A DNA stretch of 64,000 nucleotides from Gemmatimonas sp. UBA7669 (GTDB lineage: Bacteria; Gemmatimonadota; Gemmatimonadetes; Gemmatimonadales; Gemmatimonadaceae), in NCBI RefSeq assembly GCF_002483225.1, contig NZ_DLHL01000033.1, positions 9,180 to 73,179 on the forward strand, written 5' to 3'. The notes under the pieces were generated by a model that ran no database searches, was not told the origin of the DNA, and worked only from the letters and a program-made list of their open reading frames with translations. Positions 26,012 to 35,051 of the stretch are shown here, one piece after another (position 1 is the stretch's first letter; each line of letters starts with the position of its first letter). The position numbers and the translations under genes are program-made.

Positions 26012-26860
26012 TTGAGCGCCAGCCATAGCAGCAACCGTTCCCCATTGCAGGTGACGGTGTTGGGCTCGGGCAGTCGGGGCAATGCGCTGCTGGTGGACGG
26101 CAGCGCGGGCACGGTGCTCATCGACGCCGGCTATGGTCCGCGGGCGCTGCAGCAGCGGCTAAGCGCCGTGGGCCGGCGGCACGACGAGATACAGGGCCTG
26201 CTGCTCACGCATGAGCATGTCGATCATGCCAGTGGCGCGCCGGCGGTGAGCGCCAAGTGGGGCGTCACGGTACATGCGACGCCGCGCACACTCGCCGCGC
26301 TCGATACGCTGCCAGACGGACCACCGGTGCATCGGGCCGCGCTGGCCGAGCAGGGCGCGAGTGTGGTGGCCGGATTTCACATCACGCATTGCGCGGTGCC
26401 GCATGATGCCGCGGATTGCCGCGCGCTGCGGCTGACCGATGTGGCAAGCGGCGCAAGCATGGCCGTGGTGCTGGACTGCGGCGCACTGACTTCGTCGCTG
26501 GTGAGTTTTTTGTCGGCGGCCGACCTGCTGGTGGTGGAAGCCAATCATGACCGCGAGATGCTGGCAAACGGGCCGTATCCGCGGGTACTCAAGCAGCGCA
26601 TTCGCGGCGGACGCGGACATTTGTCGAATGCCGAGACGGCGGAGTTGCTGGCCGCGTGTGCACACAAAGGGCTGCAGGGAGTCCTTCTGGCCCATCTGAG
26701 CGAGACGAACAATACGCCGACCCATGCGGTGCGCGAGGTGAGGGCGGCGCTGCGGAAGGCGGGCTGGGTGAAGGATTCAATGTGGGCGTGCGCGCAGCGT
26801 GAGGTGATGCCGGCGGTTGGGGTGCGGGGGATGGGAGGCGGGCAGTTGTCGTTGTTCTGA
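26012..26860 (+). CDS. Metallo-beta-lactamase-fold hydrolase (YycJ/WalJ-like)
   Basis: The 282-residue protein has the MBL-fold motifs: VTVLGSGSRGNALLVD at the N-terminus, the zinc motif LLTHEHVDHASG (HxHxDH), a His in HCAVPHDA, and VLLAHLSETNN with a last conserved His. This pattern matches the YycJ/WalJ group of single-stranded exonuclease-like MBL proteins. The annotated start is a TTG; no ATG or GTG gives a full first strand except a GTG about 13 codons in (VTVLGSG), so the N-terminus is uncertain. The gene is the last of the plus-strand run and converges on groEL. Confidence 0.83.
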   Translation: MSASHSSNRSPLQVTVLGSGSRGNALLVDGSAGTVLIDAGYGPRALQQRLSAVGRRHDEIQGLLLTHEHVDHASGAPAVSAKWGVTVHATPRTLAALDTLPDGPPVHRAALAEQGASVVAGFHITHCAVPHDAADCRALRLTDVASGASMAVVLDCGALTSSLVSFLSAADLLVVEANHDREMLANGPYPRVLKQRIRGGRGHLSNAETAELLAACAHKGLQGVLLAHLSETNNTPTHAVREVRAALRKAGWVKDSMWACAQREVMPAVGVRGMGGGQLSLF

Positions 26861-27101
26861 CTGGCGATGTGCGGGCAGCGAGCTGCAGTTGGGGCTTGCG
26901 CCATCCACTGCAGTGTGCCGTGCGCCGTGGGTTATGGGTGCGCGTGGTGTAGCGGCGGTATCGCGTTGTCCGATAGTGCTGGATGGAGTGATGCGGCGGC
27001 ATGCACCACGCACACCCACCACGCACGTCGCAAGTCTCAGCACTGTGGATCGGGTTGTGAGTGCTGAGTGTCGAGTTGTGAGATCGACCTCCTCTGAAAG
27101 G
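26861..27101. other. Non-coding stretch between convergent genes, with repeated CTCAGCACT/TTGTGAG-like words
   Basis: No gene is supported here. Around 27030-27085 short words recur in both orientations: CTCAGCACT at 27036-27044 pairs with AGTGCTGAG at 27060-27068 (9-base inverted repeat, 15-base loop), and GTTGTGAG occurs twice close by. The left part is G-rich and reads poorly in all frames. The inverted repeat could help end the plus-strand transcript from the MBL-fold gene, but it lacks a T-run. Confidence 0.4.
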
Positions 27102-27129
27102 AAAACGGGCGCTCCATCGGAGCGCCCGT
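27102..27129 (-). terminator. Intrinsic terminator after groEL
   Basis: A perfect 11-base-pair stem (27105-27115 with 27119-27129, 3-base loop) is followed on the minus strand by TTTT (complement of 27102-27105). It lies 47 bases after the groEL stop and would end the groES-groEL transcript. Confidence 0.85.
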
Positions 27130-27175
27130 CCACCTTCCAACTCACACCTGACGACTCAGAACTCCGAGCCGCCGT

Positions 27176-28807
<1,632 letters not shown>

Positions 28808-28834
28808 GGTAGCTGAATTCGGTTAGGGGGCGGT

Positions 28835-29128
28835 TCAGTTGAGCACGGCGAGGATATCGGACTCGCGCAGAATGAGGAGCGCCTCACCCTCGATCGTCAC
28901 CTCGGTGCCGCTGTACTTCCCGTAGAGCACCTTGTCGCCGACCTTCACGTCCATCGGCACACGGGCTTCCTTCTCGAAACGACCCGGGCCCACGGCGACG
29001 ATGGTGCCCTGCTGGGGCTTTTCCTTCGCGGTGTCGGGGATGTACAGCCCACCGCGCATCTGCTCCGCCTCTTCGGACGGCTTCACGACGACGCGATCAG
29101 CCAGAGGCGCGACCTTCTGGTTGGCCAT
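28835..29128 (-). CDS. groES: Co-chaperonin GroES
   Basis: GroES caps the GroEL chamber. The 97-residue protein has the expected PLADRVVVKPSEEAEQ start, the mobile loop region (MRGGLYIPDTAKEKPQQG) and the VLYGKYSGTEV motif near the end. Length matches the family. It is the first gene of the groES-groEL operon; a CIRCE operator lies 56 bases upstream of its start codon, so HrcA should repress it and release it on heat shock. hrcA itself is not in the window. Confidence 0.98.
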   Translation of the reverse strand: MANQKVAPLADRVVVKPSEEAEQMRGGLYIPDTAKEKPQQGTIVAVGPGRFEKEARVPMDVKVGDKVLYGKYSGTEVTIEGEALLILRESDILAVLN

Positions 29129-29183
29129 GAGTGCTTGTCTCCTGCGATGTGTCAGGGGATCAGTCTGGAATATCGGACTGGTA

Positions 29184-29210
29184 TTAGCACTCGCATGGGT
29201 TGAGTGCTAA
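29184..29210. promoter_or_regulatory. CIRCE operator for HrcA
   Basis: A perfect match to the CIRCE consensus: TTAGCACTC (29184-29192), a 9-base spacer, and GAGTGCTAA (29202-29210). CIRCE is bound by the heat-shock repressor HrcA. It starts right after the -10 box of the groES promoter, where bound HrcA would block transcription. Confidence 0.97.
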
Positions 29211-29217
29211 CACGCGA

Positions 29218-29246
29218 AACCTACCCACGCCATGGAGGGGCGTCAA
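29218..29246 (-). promoter_or_regulatory. Sigma-70-type promoter of groES-groEL
   Basis: On the minus strand, -35 TTGACG (29241-29246) and -10 TAGGTT (29218-29223) are 17 bases apart. The predicted start falls at the edge of the CIRCE, the classical layout for HrcA control. Confidence 0.8.
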
Positions 29247-29358
29247 GGCCCGCCGAAGCTCACAGGAAATGCACAAGTCGTTTATTTACAATAGTTTACA
29301 CTTCTGCCAACACGACAGCGCCCCTGCAGAACTTGCAGACGACACCACGCTTCGCCTG

Positions 29359-30180
29359 TCAGCCTGGCAGGGTTTCCGGGGACTCGACCTCTTCCAACGA
29401 CCCACTGTGCAGGCTCCGCGCCACGCCGTCAGGCCCCCGAATGACCACCCCGCCATCGGCTGTGATGCCCTCCACCACGCCCGGCGATGGCGAGCGCACC
29501 AACCGCCCCACCATGCGGTCACGAGCCGCCCACGCCGCACACTCCGCGTCGCCCAACGGCCCTGTGCACGCTGCGGCTCGGCGCAGCGCCGGCACCACGG
29601 CGATGAGCAGCGCATCGCGGCTCACATCACCGCGGAGCTGCGACGCACGAAACGCACCTGGGGATTGCACGACCGGCGCTGTCTGGCGATTGATGCCCAC
29701 GCCAATGGCCACCCACTCCGGCATGCCGTCGCGCCACCGTGCCTCGATCAGAATGCCCCCCAGCTTGCCACTGGCCAGCCAGAGATCATTGGGCCACTTG
29801 AGTTGCACCGGCCCCTCACGGCGCACATCAACCAGCGCATCGAGCGCAGTGGCGAGATGCAGTCCGACACGCAACGCCAGCACATCGAGTGCGCGCGCAT
29901 CACGTGGCCGCTCGATGAGCGTGCACCAGAGCCCCGCGTCCGGCGCCGACCGCCAGGCCTTGCCGCTGCGCCCCCGGCCCTGCTCCTGCGATGACGCCAG
30001 TACCAGAGTACCCGACGGCGCGCCGTCAGCCGCGATGGCATGCGCGACGTCCATGGTGGATGTCACGCGCACATGATAGTCCAGCCGTGCGAGACCAAGT
30101 GCGGCAATCACCTCGGCGGACGGTGCCCCCGAGGGCGCAGCCGACGGCGCGACGTCGCGACGGTGTTCCTCAGGCACCAC
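29359..30180 (-). CDS. birA: Biotin--[acetyl-CoA-carboxylase] ligase
   Basis: BirA activates biotin as biotinyl-AMP and attaches it to the carboxyl carrier protein of acetyl-CoA carboxylase. The motifs are VTSTMDVAHA, the biotinyl-AMP loop SQEQGRGRSGKAW, LKWPNDLWL with GKLGGILIE, and a C-terminal SH3-like domain (VEGITADGGVVIRGPDG). No N-terminal winged helix is present, so it is a non-regulatory, class I BirA. The start is uncertain: I take a GTG at 30178-30180 that overlaps the uppP stop, giving 273 residues, because further upstream codons lie inside uppP and look non-coding. A GTG one codon later is equally possible. Confidence 0.88.
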   Translation of the reverse strand: MVPEEHRRDVAPSAAPSGAPSAEVIAALGLARLDYHVRVTSTMDVAHAIAADGAPSGTLVLASSQEQGRGRSGKAWRSAPDAGLWCTLIERPRDARALDVLALRVGLHLATALDALVDVRREGPVQLKWPNDLWLASGKLGGILIEARWRDGMPEWVAIGVGINRQTAPVVQSPGAFRASQLRGDVSRDALLIAVVPALRRAAACTGPLGDAECAAWAARDRMVGRLVRSPSPGVVEGITADGGVVIRGPDGVARSLHSGSLEEVESPETLPG

Positions 30181-30976
30181 GCGTCGCCAGCGTATAGAAC
30201 ACCACCGCCGCGAGGGCCACGCGATACCACGCAAACACGCCGAAGCTGTGCTTGCTCACGTAGCGCAGCAGCACCGTGATGGCGAGCCAACTGCTCACGG
30301 CCGCCGCTGCCACGCCGGCCAACAGCGGCGCGCTCAGACCCTCGCTGCGCAGCGCTTCCGGTGCTTCGAAGATCACCGCCGCCAGCGTGATGGGCATGCT
30401 CATGAGAAAACTGAAGCGCGCCGCACTGGGCCGGTCGAGGCCGAGGAATCGCCCAGCGGTAATGGTGGAACCGCTGCGCGAGACACCTGGCACGAGCGCG
30501 AGCACCTGTGCGAATCCCACCACAAGGGCATCGCGCATGGTGATTTCATCCAGCATGCGGGCGCGCACCGCCCAACGATCCACCGCCCAGAGCAGCACGC
30601 CCAGCACCACGAGCGTCGTGCCTATGATGTACGGCGAGCGGAAGGTGGTCTTGGCCAGATCATTGAGCACGAGGCCACCCACACCGGCCGGTATGGTGGC
30701 CACAATGAGATAGATCAGCCGACGATCGTGCGTCGTGACCACACGTCGTGTGCGCAAGAGACGCAGGGCGGAGTAGGTCATCTCCACCCATTCGCTGCGG
30801 AAGTACCAGCCCAGCGCGAGCAGCGTGCCAAAATGCAGGGCCACGTCAAAGGACAGTCCCGGGTCCTGCCAGCCCAGCAGGTAGGGCGTGAGGGCAAGGT
30901 GGGCGGAGCTGGAAACCGGCAGCAGTTCGGTGAGGCCCTGCACGAGCCCCAGCACAATAGCTTGAAACAGGGTCAC
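30170..30976 (-). CDS. uppP: Undecaprenyl-diphosphatase UppP (BacA)
   Basis: UppP dephosphorylates undecaprenyl pyrophosphate to recycle the lipid carrier used for cell-wall synthesis, and it confers bacitracin tolerance. The 268-residue protein is made of about seven to eight membrane helices. Both family motifs are visible: LTELLPVSSSAHLAL near residue 17 and PGVSRSGSTITAGRFLGL near residue 160. Length is normal. It overlaps bshA by 4 bases, so it is translated from the long bat-mutL-miaA-bshA transcript. Confidence 0.95.
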   Translation of the reverse strand: MTLFQAIVLGLVQGLTELLPVSSSAHLALTPYLLGWQDPGLSFDVALHFGTLLALGWYFRSEWVEMTYSALRLLRTRRVVTTHDRRLIYLIVATIPAGVGGLVLNDLAKTTFRSPYIIGTTLVVLGVLLWAVDRWAVRARMLDEITMRDALVVGFAQVLALVPGVSRSGSTITAGRFLGLDRPSAARFSFLMSMPITLAAVIFEAPEALRSEGLSAPLLAGVAAAAVSSWLAITVLLRYVSKHSFGVFAWYRVALAAVVFYTLATRGA

Positions 30977-32181
30977 GGGGCCGCGATGGAAGGCAAATGC
31001 GAAGGCAGGATGGCCGGCACGAACGGAGGTGTGCGCAACGGACTGGTGTCGGCGGTGGCGAGGGTGCGCTCGTAGAGATCCTCGTACTGCGCCACGATGG
31101 CCTGCTCACTGAATCGTGTGCGCGCATCTTCGGCGGCGGCGGTACTCACGCGCTGCCACGCACTGGCGTCACTCAAGAGGGCGATGGCCGACGCTGCTGC
31201 GCCCTCTACATCACCCACCGCATGCAAGAAGCCGGTGACGCCGTGCTGCACCACTTCGGGCAAACCGCCGGCATCGTAGCCAATGACCGGCACGCCGCTG
31301 GCCATGGCCTCGAGTGCCGAGAGTCCGAAGGACTCCTTGTCGGACATGAGCAGGAAGCAATCCGCACCAGCGAGCAGCGGCGCGATGGCGTCGATCTTGC
31401 CCAGAAACATCACGTTGTCGGCCACGCCGCGCTGCCGCGCCTCGTCCTCCGCCTCCACGCGCTCCGGTCCATCGCCCACCATGACCAGCACCGACGGCAC
31501 TTGCTCCTGCACACGCGCGAACGTGGCCACCACATCGCGCACGCGCTTGACCGGACGGAAGTTGGAGATGTGCATGAGCACCTTCCGTCCGCGGATGACA
31601 TCGGCGGGAATGGGGAAGGTGTGACGCGTGCGGTCGTAGAGGGTGGGGTCGACGAAGTTGGGAATGACTTCCACGTTGCAGCCCACGCAGCCGAAGGCCC
31701 GATAGGTCTCGTCGCGCAGATACTGCGACACGGCCGTGACGGCGTGGGACTTCTCGATGGAGAACTTGGTGATGGTGTGGAAGGAACGCTCCTGCCCCAC
31801 GATGGTGATGTCGGTCCCGTGCAGCGTGGTCACCACCTTGACGTCACGGCCCTCTTCGCGCAGCATCGCACGCGCAATCCAGGCACTGGTGGCGTGCGGG
31901 ATGGCGTAGTGACAGTGCAGAATGTCGAGCTGGTGATCACGCACCACCTCGTGCATGCGCACCGCAAGCGCGAGATCGTAGGGCGGATACTCGAACAACG
32001 GATAGCGCCCAACGTCCACTTCGTGAAACCACACCCGTGGCAGGAAACTTGGCAAACGGAACGGCTGCCGATAGGTGATGAAGTGCACCTCGTGACCACG
32101 CGCCGCCAGCGCGATGCCCAACTCGGTGGCGAGGGCGCCCGATCCACCGTAGGTGGGATAGCAGGTGATGCCGATTCTCAT
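30973..32181 (-). CDS. bshA: N-acetyl-alpha-D-glucosaminyl L-malate synthase BshA
   Basis: BshA is a GT4-family glycosyltransferase that couples UDP-GlcNAc to L-malate, the first step of bacillithiol synthesis. The protein starts MRIGITCYPTYGGSGALATELG, the BshA N-terminal signature, and contains HCHYAIPHATSAW, TTLHGTDITIVG and the GT4 donor motif KESFGLSALEAMASGVPVIG. The ATG at 32179-32181 overlaps the miaA stop; the frame is open 12 codons upstream but inside miaA. The protein is about 402 residues, slightly long owing to a C-terminal extension. bshB and bshC are not in the window. Confidence 0.92.
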   Translation of the reverse strand: MRIGITCYPTYGGSGALATELGIALAARGHEVHFITYRQPFRLPSFLPRVWFHEVDVGRYPLFEYPPYDLALAVRMHEVVRDHQLDILHCHYAIPHATSAWIARAMLREEGRDVKVVTTLHGTDITIVGQERSFHTITKFSIEKSHAVTAVSQYLRDETYRAFGCVGCNVEVIPNFVDPTLYDRTRHTFPIPADVIRGRKVLMHISNFRPVKRVRDVVATFARVQEQVPSVLVMVGDGPERVEAEDEARQRGVADNVMFLGKIDAIAPLLAGADCFLLMSDKESFGLSALEAMASGVPVIGYDAGGLPEVVQHGVTGFLHAVGDVEGAAASAIALLSDASAWQRVSTAAAEDARTRFSEQAIVAQYEDLYERTLATADTSPLRTPPFVPAILPSHLPSIAAP

Positions 32182-33113
32182 GCGGCCGAAACTCCTTCGG
32201 AGGGTACCGACTGCCACCAGCGCGTGGCCTGCTGCATGGCGTCCGGTTCGAGCGGGTTGAGCAGCGTCACCTGCGCGACCGGCAACTGGTGGCGAAACCA
32301 GGTGCGCTGGCGTTTGGCGTACTGCCGCGTTTCAATGACCACACGCTCAACGGCCGCTGCACGCGACAGGCGACCTTCCATCGCGTCACGCAGCACGGCA
32401 TAGCCGCTGGCCTTCCAGGCGGGCGCATCCTGCGCGGTGGTGGTCATCAGTCGCGAGATCTCCTCTTCCCAGCCAGCCTGCAGCATGTCGTGCACGCGCC
32501 GTTCGATGCGCGTGGCAAGCACCGGGCCGGGGTCCACCACAAGATAGCGGACCTGGTACGAAGACGTTCGCGACGAGTCGCCGGCGGGGGGCCGCAGACT
32601 GTCGCTGAGCCGGCGTCCACTCAGCAGCGCGGTCTCGATGGCGCGCAGTCGCTGCGTCCGGCCCAGGTGGGCACGAGGCGGATCGAGCCGAGCGCACCAA
32701 CGTTCCAGTTCCGGCATGGACAGCGTGTCGAGAAAGGTGGCGAGGGCCGCACGCTGGCCGGCGTCGAGCTCGGGCACCGCATCGAGCGGCTCCACAAGGG
32801 CGCGTACATAGAGACCCGTGCCCCCGACCACCACCGGGGCGCGACCGTTGGCGTCTGCCTGCTGTATCCATGTCCTGGCGCTCTCAGCCCAGCGATGCGC
32901 CGAGTAGCGCTCACACGGGTCGGCCACATCGATGCCATAGTGCGGCACCAGCGTACGCTCGGCCAAGGAGGGCTTGGCCGTGCCCACGTCGAAGCCACGA
33001 TACACCTGGCGGGAATCGGCCGACACGATGGACAGCCCGCATTGTTGTGCGAGGTGCATGGCCACTGCGCTCTTGCCCGCCGCGGTGGGTCCAACGATGC
33101 AGGACAGCATCAT
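32178..33113 (-). CDS. miaA: tRNA dimethylallyltransferase MiaA
   Basis: MiaA puts the dimethylallyl group on A37 of tRNAs that read UNN codons. I chose the ATG pair at 33108-33113 (MMLSCIVGPTAAGKSAV). The 311-residue protein has the P-loop GPTAAGKS at residues 8-15, then VSADSRQVYRGFDVGTAKP, HYGIDVADP, VVVGGTGLYVRAL and the C-terminal RQYAKRQRTWFR block. Length is normal. The long open frame upstream of the start lies in mutL and is not coding. It lies 10 bases after mutL and overlaps bshA by 4 bases. Confidence 0.95.
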   Translation of the reverse strand: MMLSCIVGPTAAGKSAVAMHLAQQCGLSIVSADSRQVYRGFDVGTAKPSLAERTLVPHYGIDVADPCERYSAHRWAESARTWIQQADANGRAPVVVGGTGLYVRALVEPLDAVPELDAGQRAALATFLDTLSMPELERWCARLDPPRAHLGRTQRLRAIETALLSGRRLSDSLRPPAGDSSRTSSYQVRYLVVDPGPVLATRIERRVHDMLQAGWEEEISRLMTTTAQDAPAWKASGYAVLRDAMEGRLSRAAAVERVVIETRQYAKRQRTWFRHQLPVAQVTLLNPLEPDAMQQATRWWQSVPSEGVSAA

Positions 33114-33123
33114 GCGTGTGCGC

Positions 33124-35043
33124 TCAGGCCCGACCAAAACGCCGGTCGAGTTCATCCCAGGTGAGTCGCACAATGGTGGATCGCCCGTGCACGTCATGCG
33201 CCGGCAGGCGCGTTTCCGCCAGCGCGATGTACAGCGCGCGCATTTCGCCGGGCGACAGCGCATCGCCGGCCTTGATGGCCGCCTTGCAGGCCACGGTAGC
33301 GGCCAGACGCTCGTGACGCGCATGTGCGCTGGCATGGCGATCACCCACCAACGAGGCCAGGGTGTCGCGCAGACAGCGCTCGGCATCAAAACGCGGATGC
33401 GGCATGGGCACGGACTGCACGAGCACCGTGTGGCCGCCGAAGGGATCGGCCTCGAAACCAAGCCGCGCGAACAGGTCACGATTGGCTTCAAAGGCCTCGA
33501 GCTCACGTGGCGCCAGATGCAGCGTGAGCGGAAACAACAGACGCTGCGACGGCGCCTCACCGCGTTCGAACACGCCGAGGAACTCCTCGTACAGGACGCG
33601 CTCGTGCGCCGAATGCTGATCGATGAGCACCACCCCTTCCTCATGTTCGAACATGAGGTACATGCGGCGCAACTGCATGAGCGGCGGCACGCTGATGGGC
33701 GCGGCATCTGCGTGGGCATGCGGCGTGCCCACGTCCGCCGACTGACGTGGCAAATCCTCCCACGGCGCCGGCGCGGGCGCGGGCATGCCGTTGTGCGTGG
33801 CCGGCCCGGCATGCTGCGCGTCAGCCAGCGGGGCATCCGGCAACGGGACACTGTCGAGACCGGGGCCGACAGGCAGCGTGTCACGCGGCGCAAAGAGCCC
33901 GTCGAGCGTAGCCGTGATGCGCAGCGACGAGGGCGGCAGTTCCGTGCCTGGTGGCGCGCTGAAGCGTCCGAGACCACCCGGCATGCCAGAGGACATACCA
34001 GCCTGCAGCGATGGCGGCGGCGCCCAGGTGCGCCAACCGCCCACATCGGCGGCCGCGTCGAAGAGCCCGAGGGCGCGGCGCACGGCCGCTTCCACTGCGC
34101 GCTCTATGGGCCAGCGATCGCGAAAGCGCACCTCGGCCTTGGCGGGATGCACGTTGACATCCACATCAGCGCCGGGCACATGCAACTGCAGCACCAACGA
34201 GGGGCGCACCCCACCGGGCAAGGTGGACTTGTAGGCCGCTTCCGCTGCGCGCACGAGCCCCGGATCGCGAATGAGGCGGCCGTTCACGATGAGCAGAATG
34301 CGTCGGCTGGCGGTGCCCACGTCGGCTGGACGTTCGGCGAGTCCACTCACCTGCACCGGCCCCCGCACGTCATTCACGTCAACAAAACGTTCGAGCTCGC
34401 GTGCGCCCCAGAGGGCGGCGAGTCGTTCACGCAGCGAGCCGACCGCCGGCAGGTCGAGTACACGCTTGCCATCGTGCGTGACCACAAAGTGCACATCGCG
34501 GCGCAGCGTGGCGATGCCGTGCATGGTATCGAGCACGGCACGCCATTCGGAGCGTGCGCCGCGCAGGAATTTCTGACGCGCCGGTGTGTTGTAGAAGAGG
34601 CGCTGCACCGTGACCGTGGTGCCCTGCCGACGGGCCGATTCGCCGGCCTCTACCACCGATCCACCCATGACACGCAGCCTGGAGCCCGCGCCGTCGGCTG
34701 GTGCCGTCTCAATGGTGAGATCGGAGACCGACGCAATGGCGGGCAGCGCCTCGCCGCGAAAGCCGAAACTGCGCACGCCCACCAGCTGCTCGGCCGATAC
34801 AATTTTGCTGGTCGCGTGGCGCGAGAGTGCAAGGCGCGCATCATCGGCATCCATGCCACTGCCATCGTCGGCAATGCGAATGAGCGTGCGCCCGCCCTCT
34901 TCGATGGTCACGTCGATCGTGGTGGCGCCGGCATCCATGGCGTTCTCCACGAGTTCCTTGACCACCGACGCGGGACGCTCGACCACCTCACCGGCGGCGA
35001 TCTGGTCGGCAACGCTGCTGGGCAGGATGGCGATGCGCGGCAT
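33124..35043 (-). CDS. mutL: DNA mismatch repair protein MutL (endonuclease-type)
   Basis: MutL links mismatch recognition by MutS to strand removal. The start ATG at 35041-35043 gives MPRIAILPSSVADQIAAGEV, the family N-terminus; the upstream open frame is not conserved. The 639-residue protein has the GHKL ATPase motifs ELVENAMDAGA and DDGSGMDADD, and GFRGEALPAIASV. Its C-terminal dimerisation domain contains DQHSAHERVLYEEF, which fits the DQHA-X2-E-X4-E endonuclease motif with Ser for Ala. That suggests self-nicking, methyl-independent repair, as in most bacteria without MutH. It is followed by miaA. Confidence 0.94.
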   Translation of the reverse strand: MPRIAILPSSVADQIAAGEVVERPASVVKELVENAMDAGATTIDVTIEEGGRTLIRIADDGSGMDADDARLALSRHATSKIVSAEQLVGVRSFGFRGEALPAIASVSDLTIETAPADGAGSRLRVMGGSVVEAGESARRQGTTVTVQRLFYNTPARQKFLRGARSEWRAVLDTMHGIATLRRDVHFVVTHDGKRVLDLPAVGSLRERLAALWGARELERFVDVNDVRGPVQVSGLAERPADVGTASRRILLIVNGRLIRDPGLVRAAEAAYKSTLPGGVRPSLVLQLHVPGADVDVNVHPAKAEVRFRDRWPIERAVEAAVRRALGLFDAAADVGGWRTWAPPPSLQAGMSSGMPGGLGRFSAPPGTELPPSSLRITATLDGLFAPRDTLPVGPGLDSVPLPDAPLADAQHAGPATHNGMPAPAPAPWEDLPRQSADVGTPHAHADAAPISVPPLMQLRRMYLMFEHEEGVVLIDQHSAHERVLYEEFLGVFERGEAPSQRLLFPLTLHLAPRELEAFEANRDLFARLGFEADPFGGHTVLVQSVPMPHPRFDAERCLRDTLASLVGDRHASAHARHERLAATVACKAAIKAGDALSPGEMRALYIALAETRLPAHDVHGRSTIVRLTWDELDRRFGRA

Positions 35044-35051
35044 GCCCAAAG

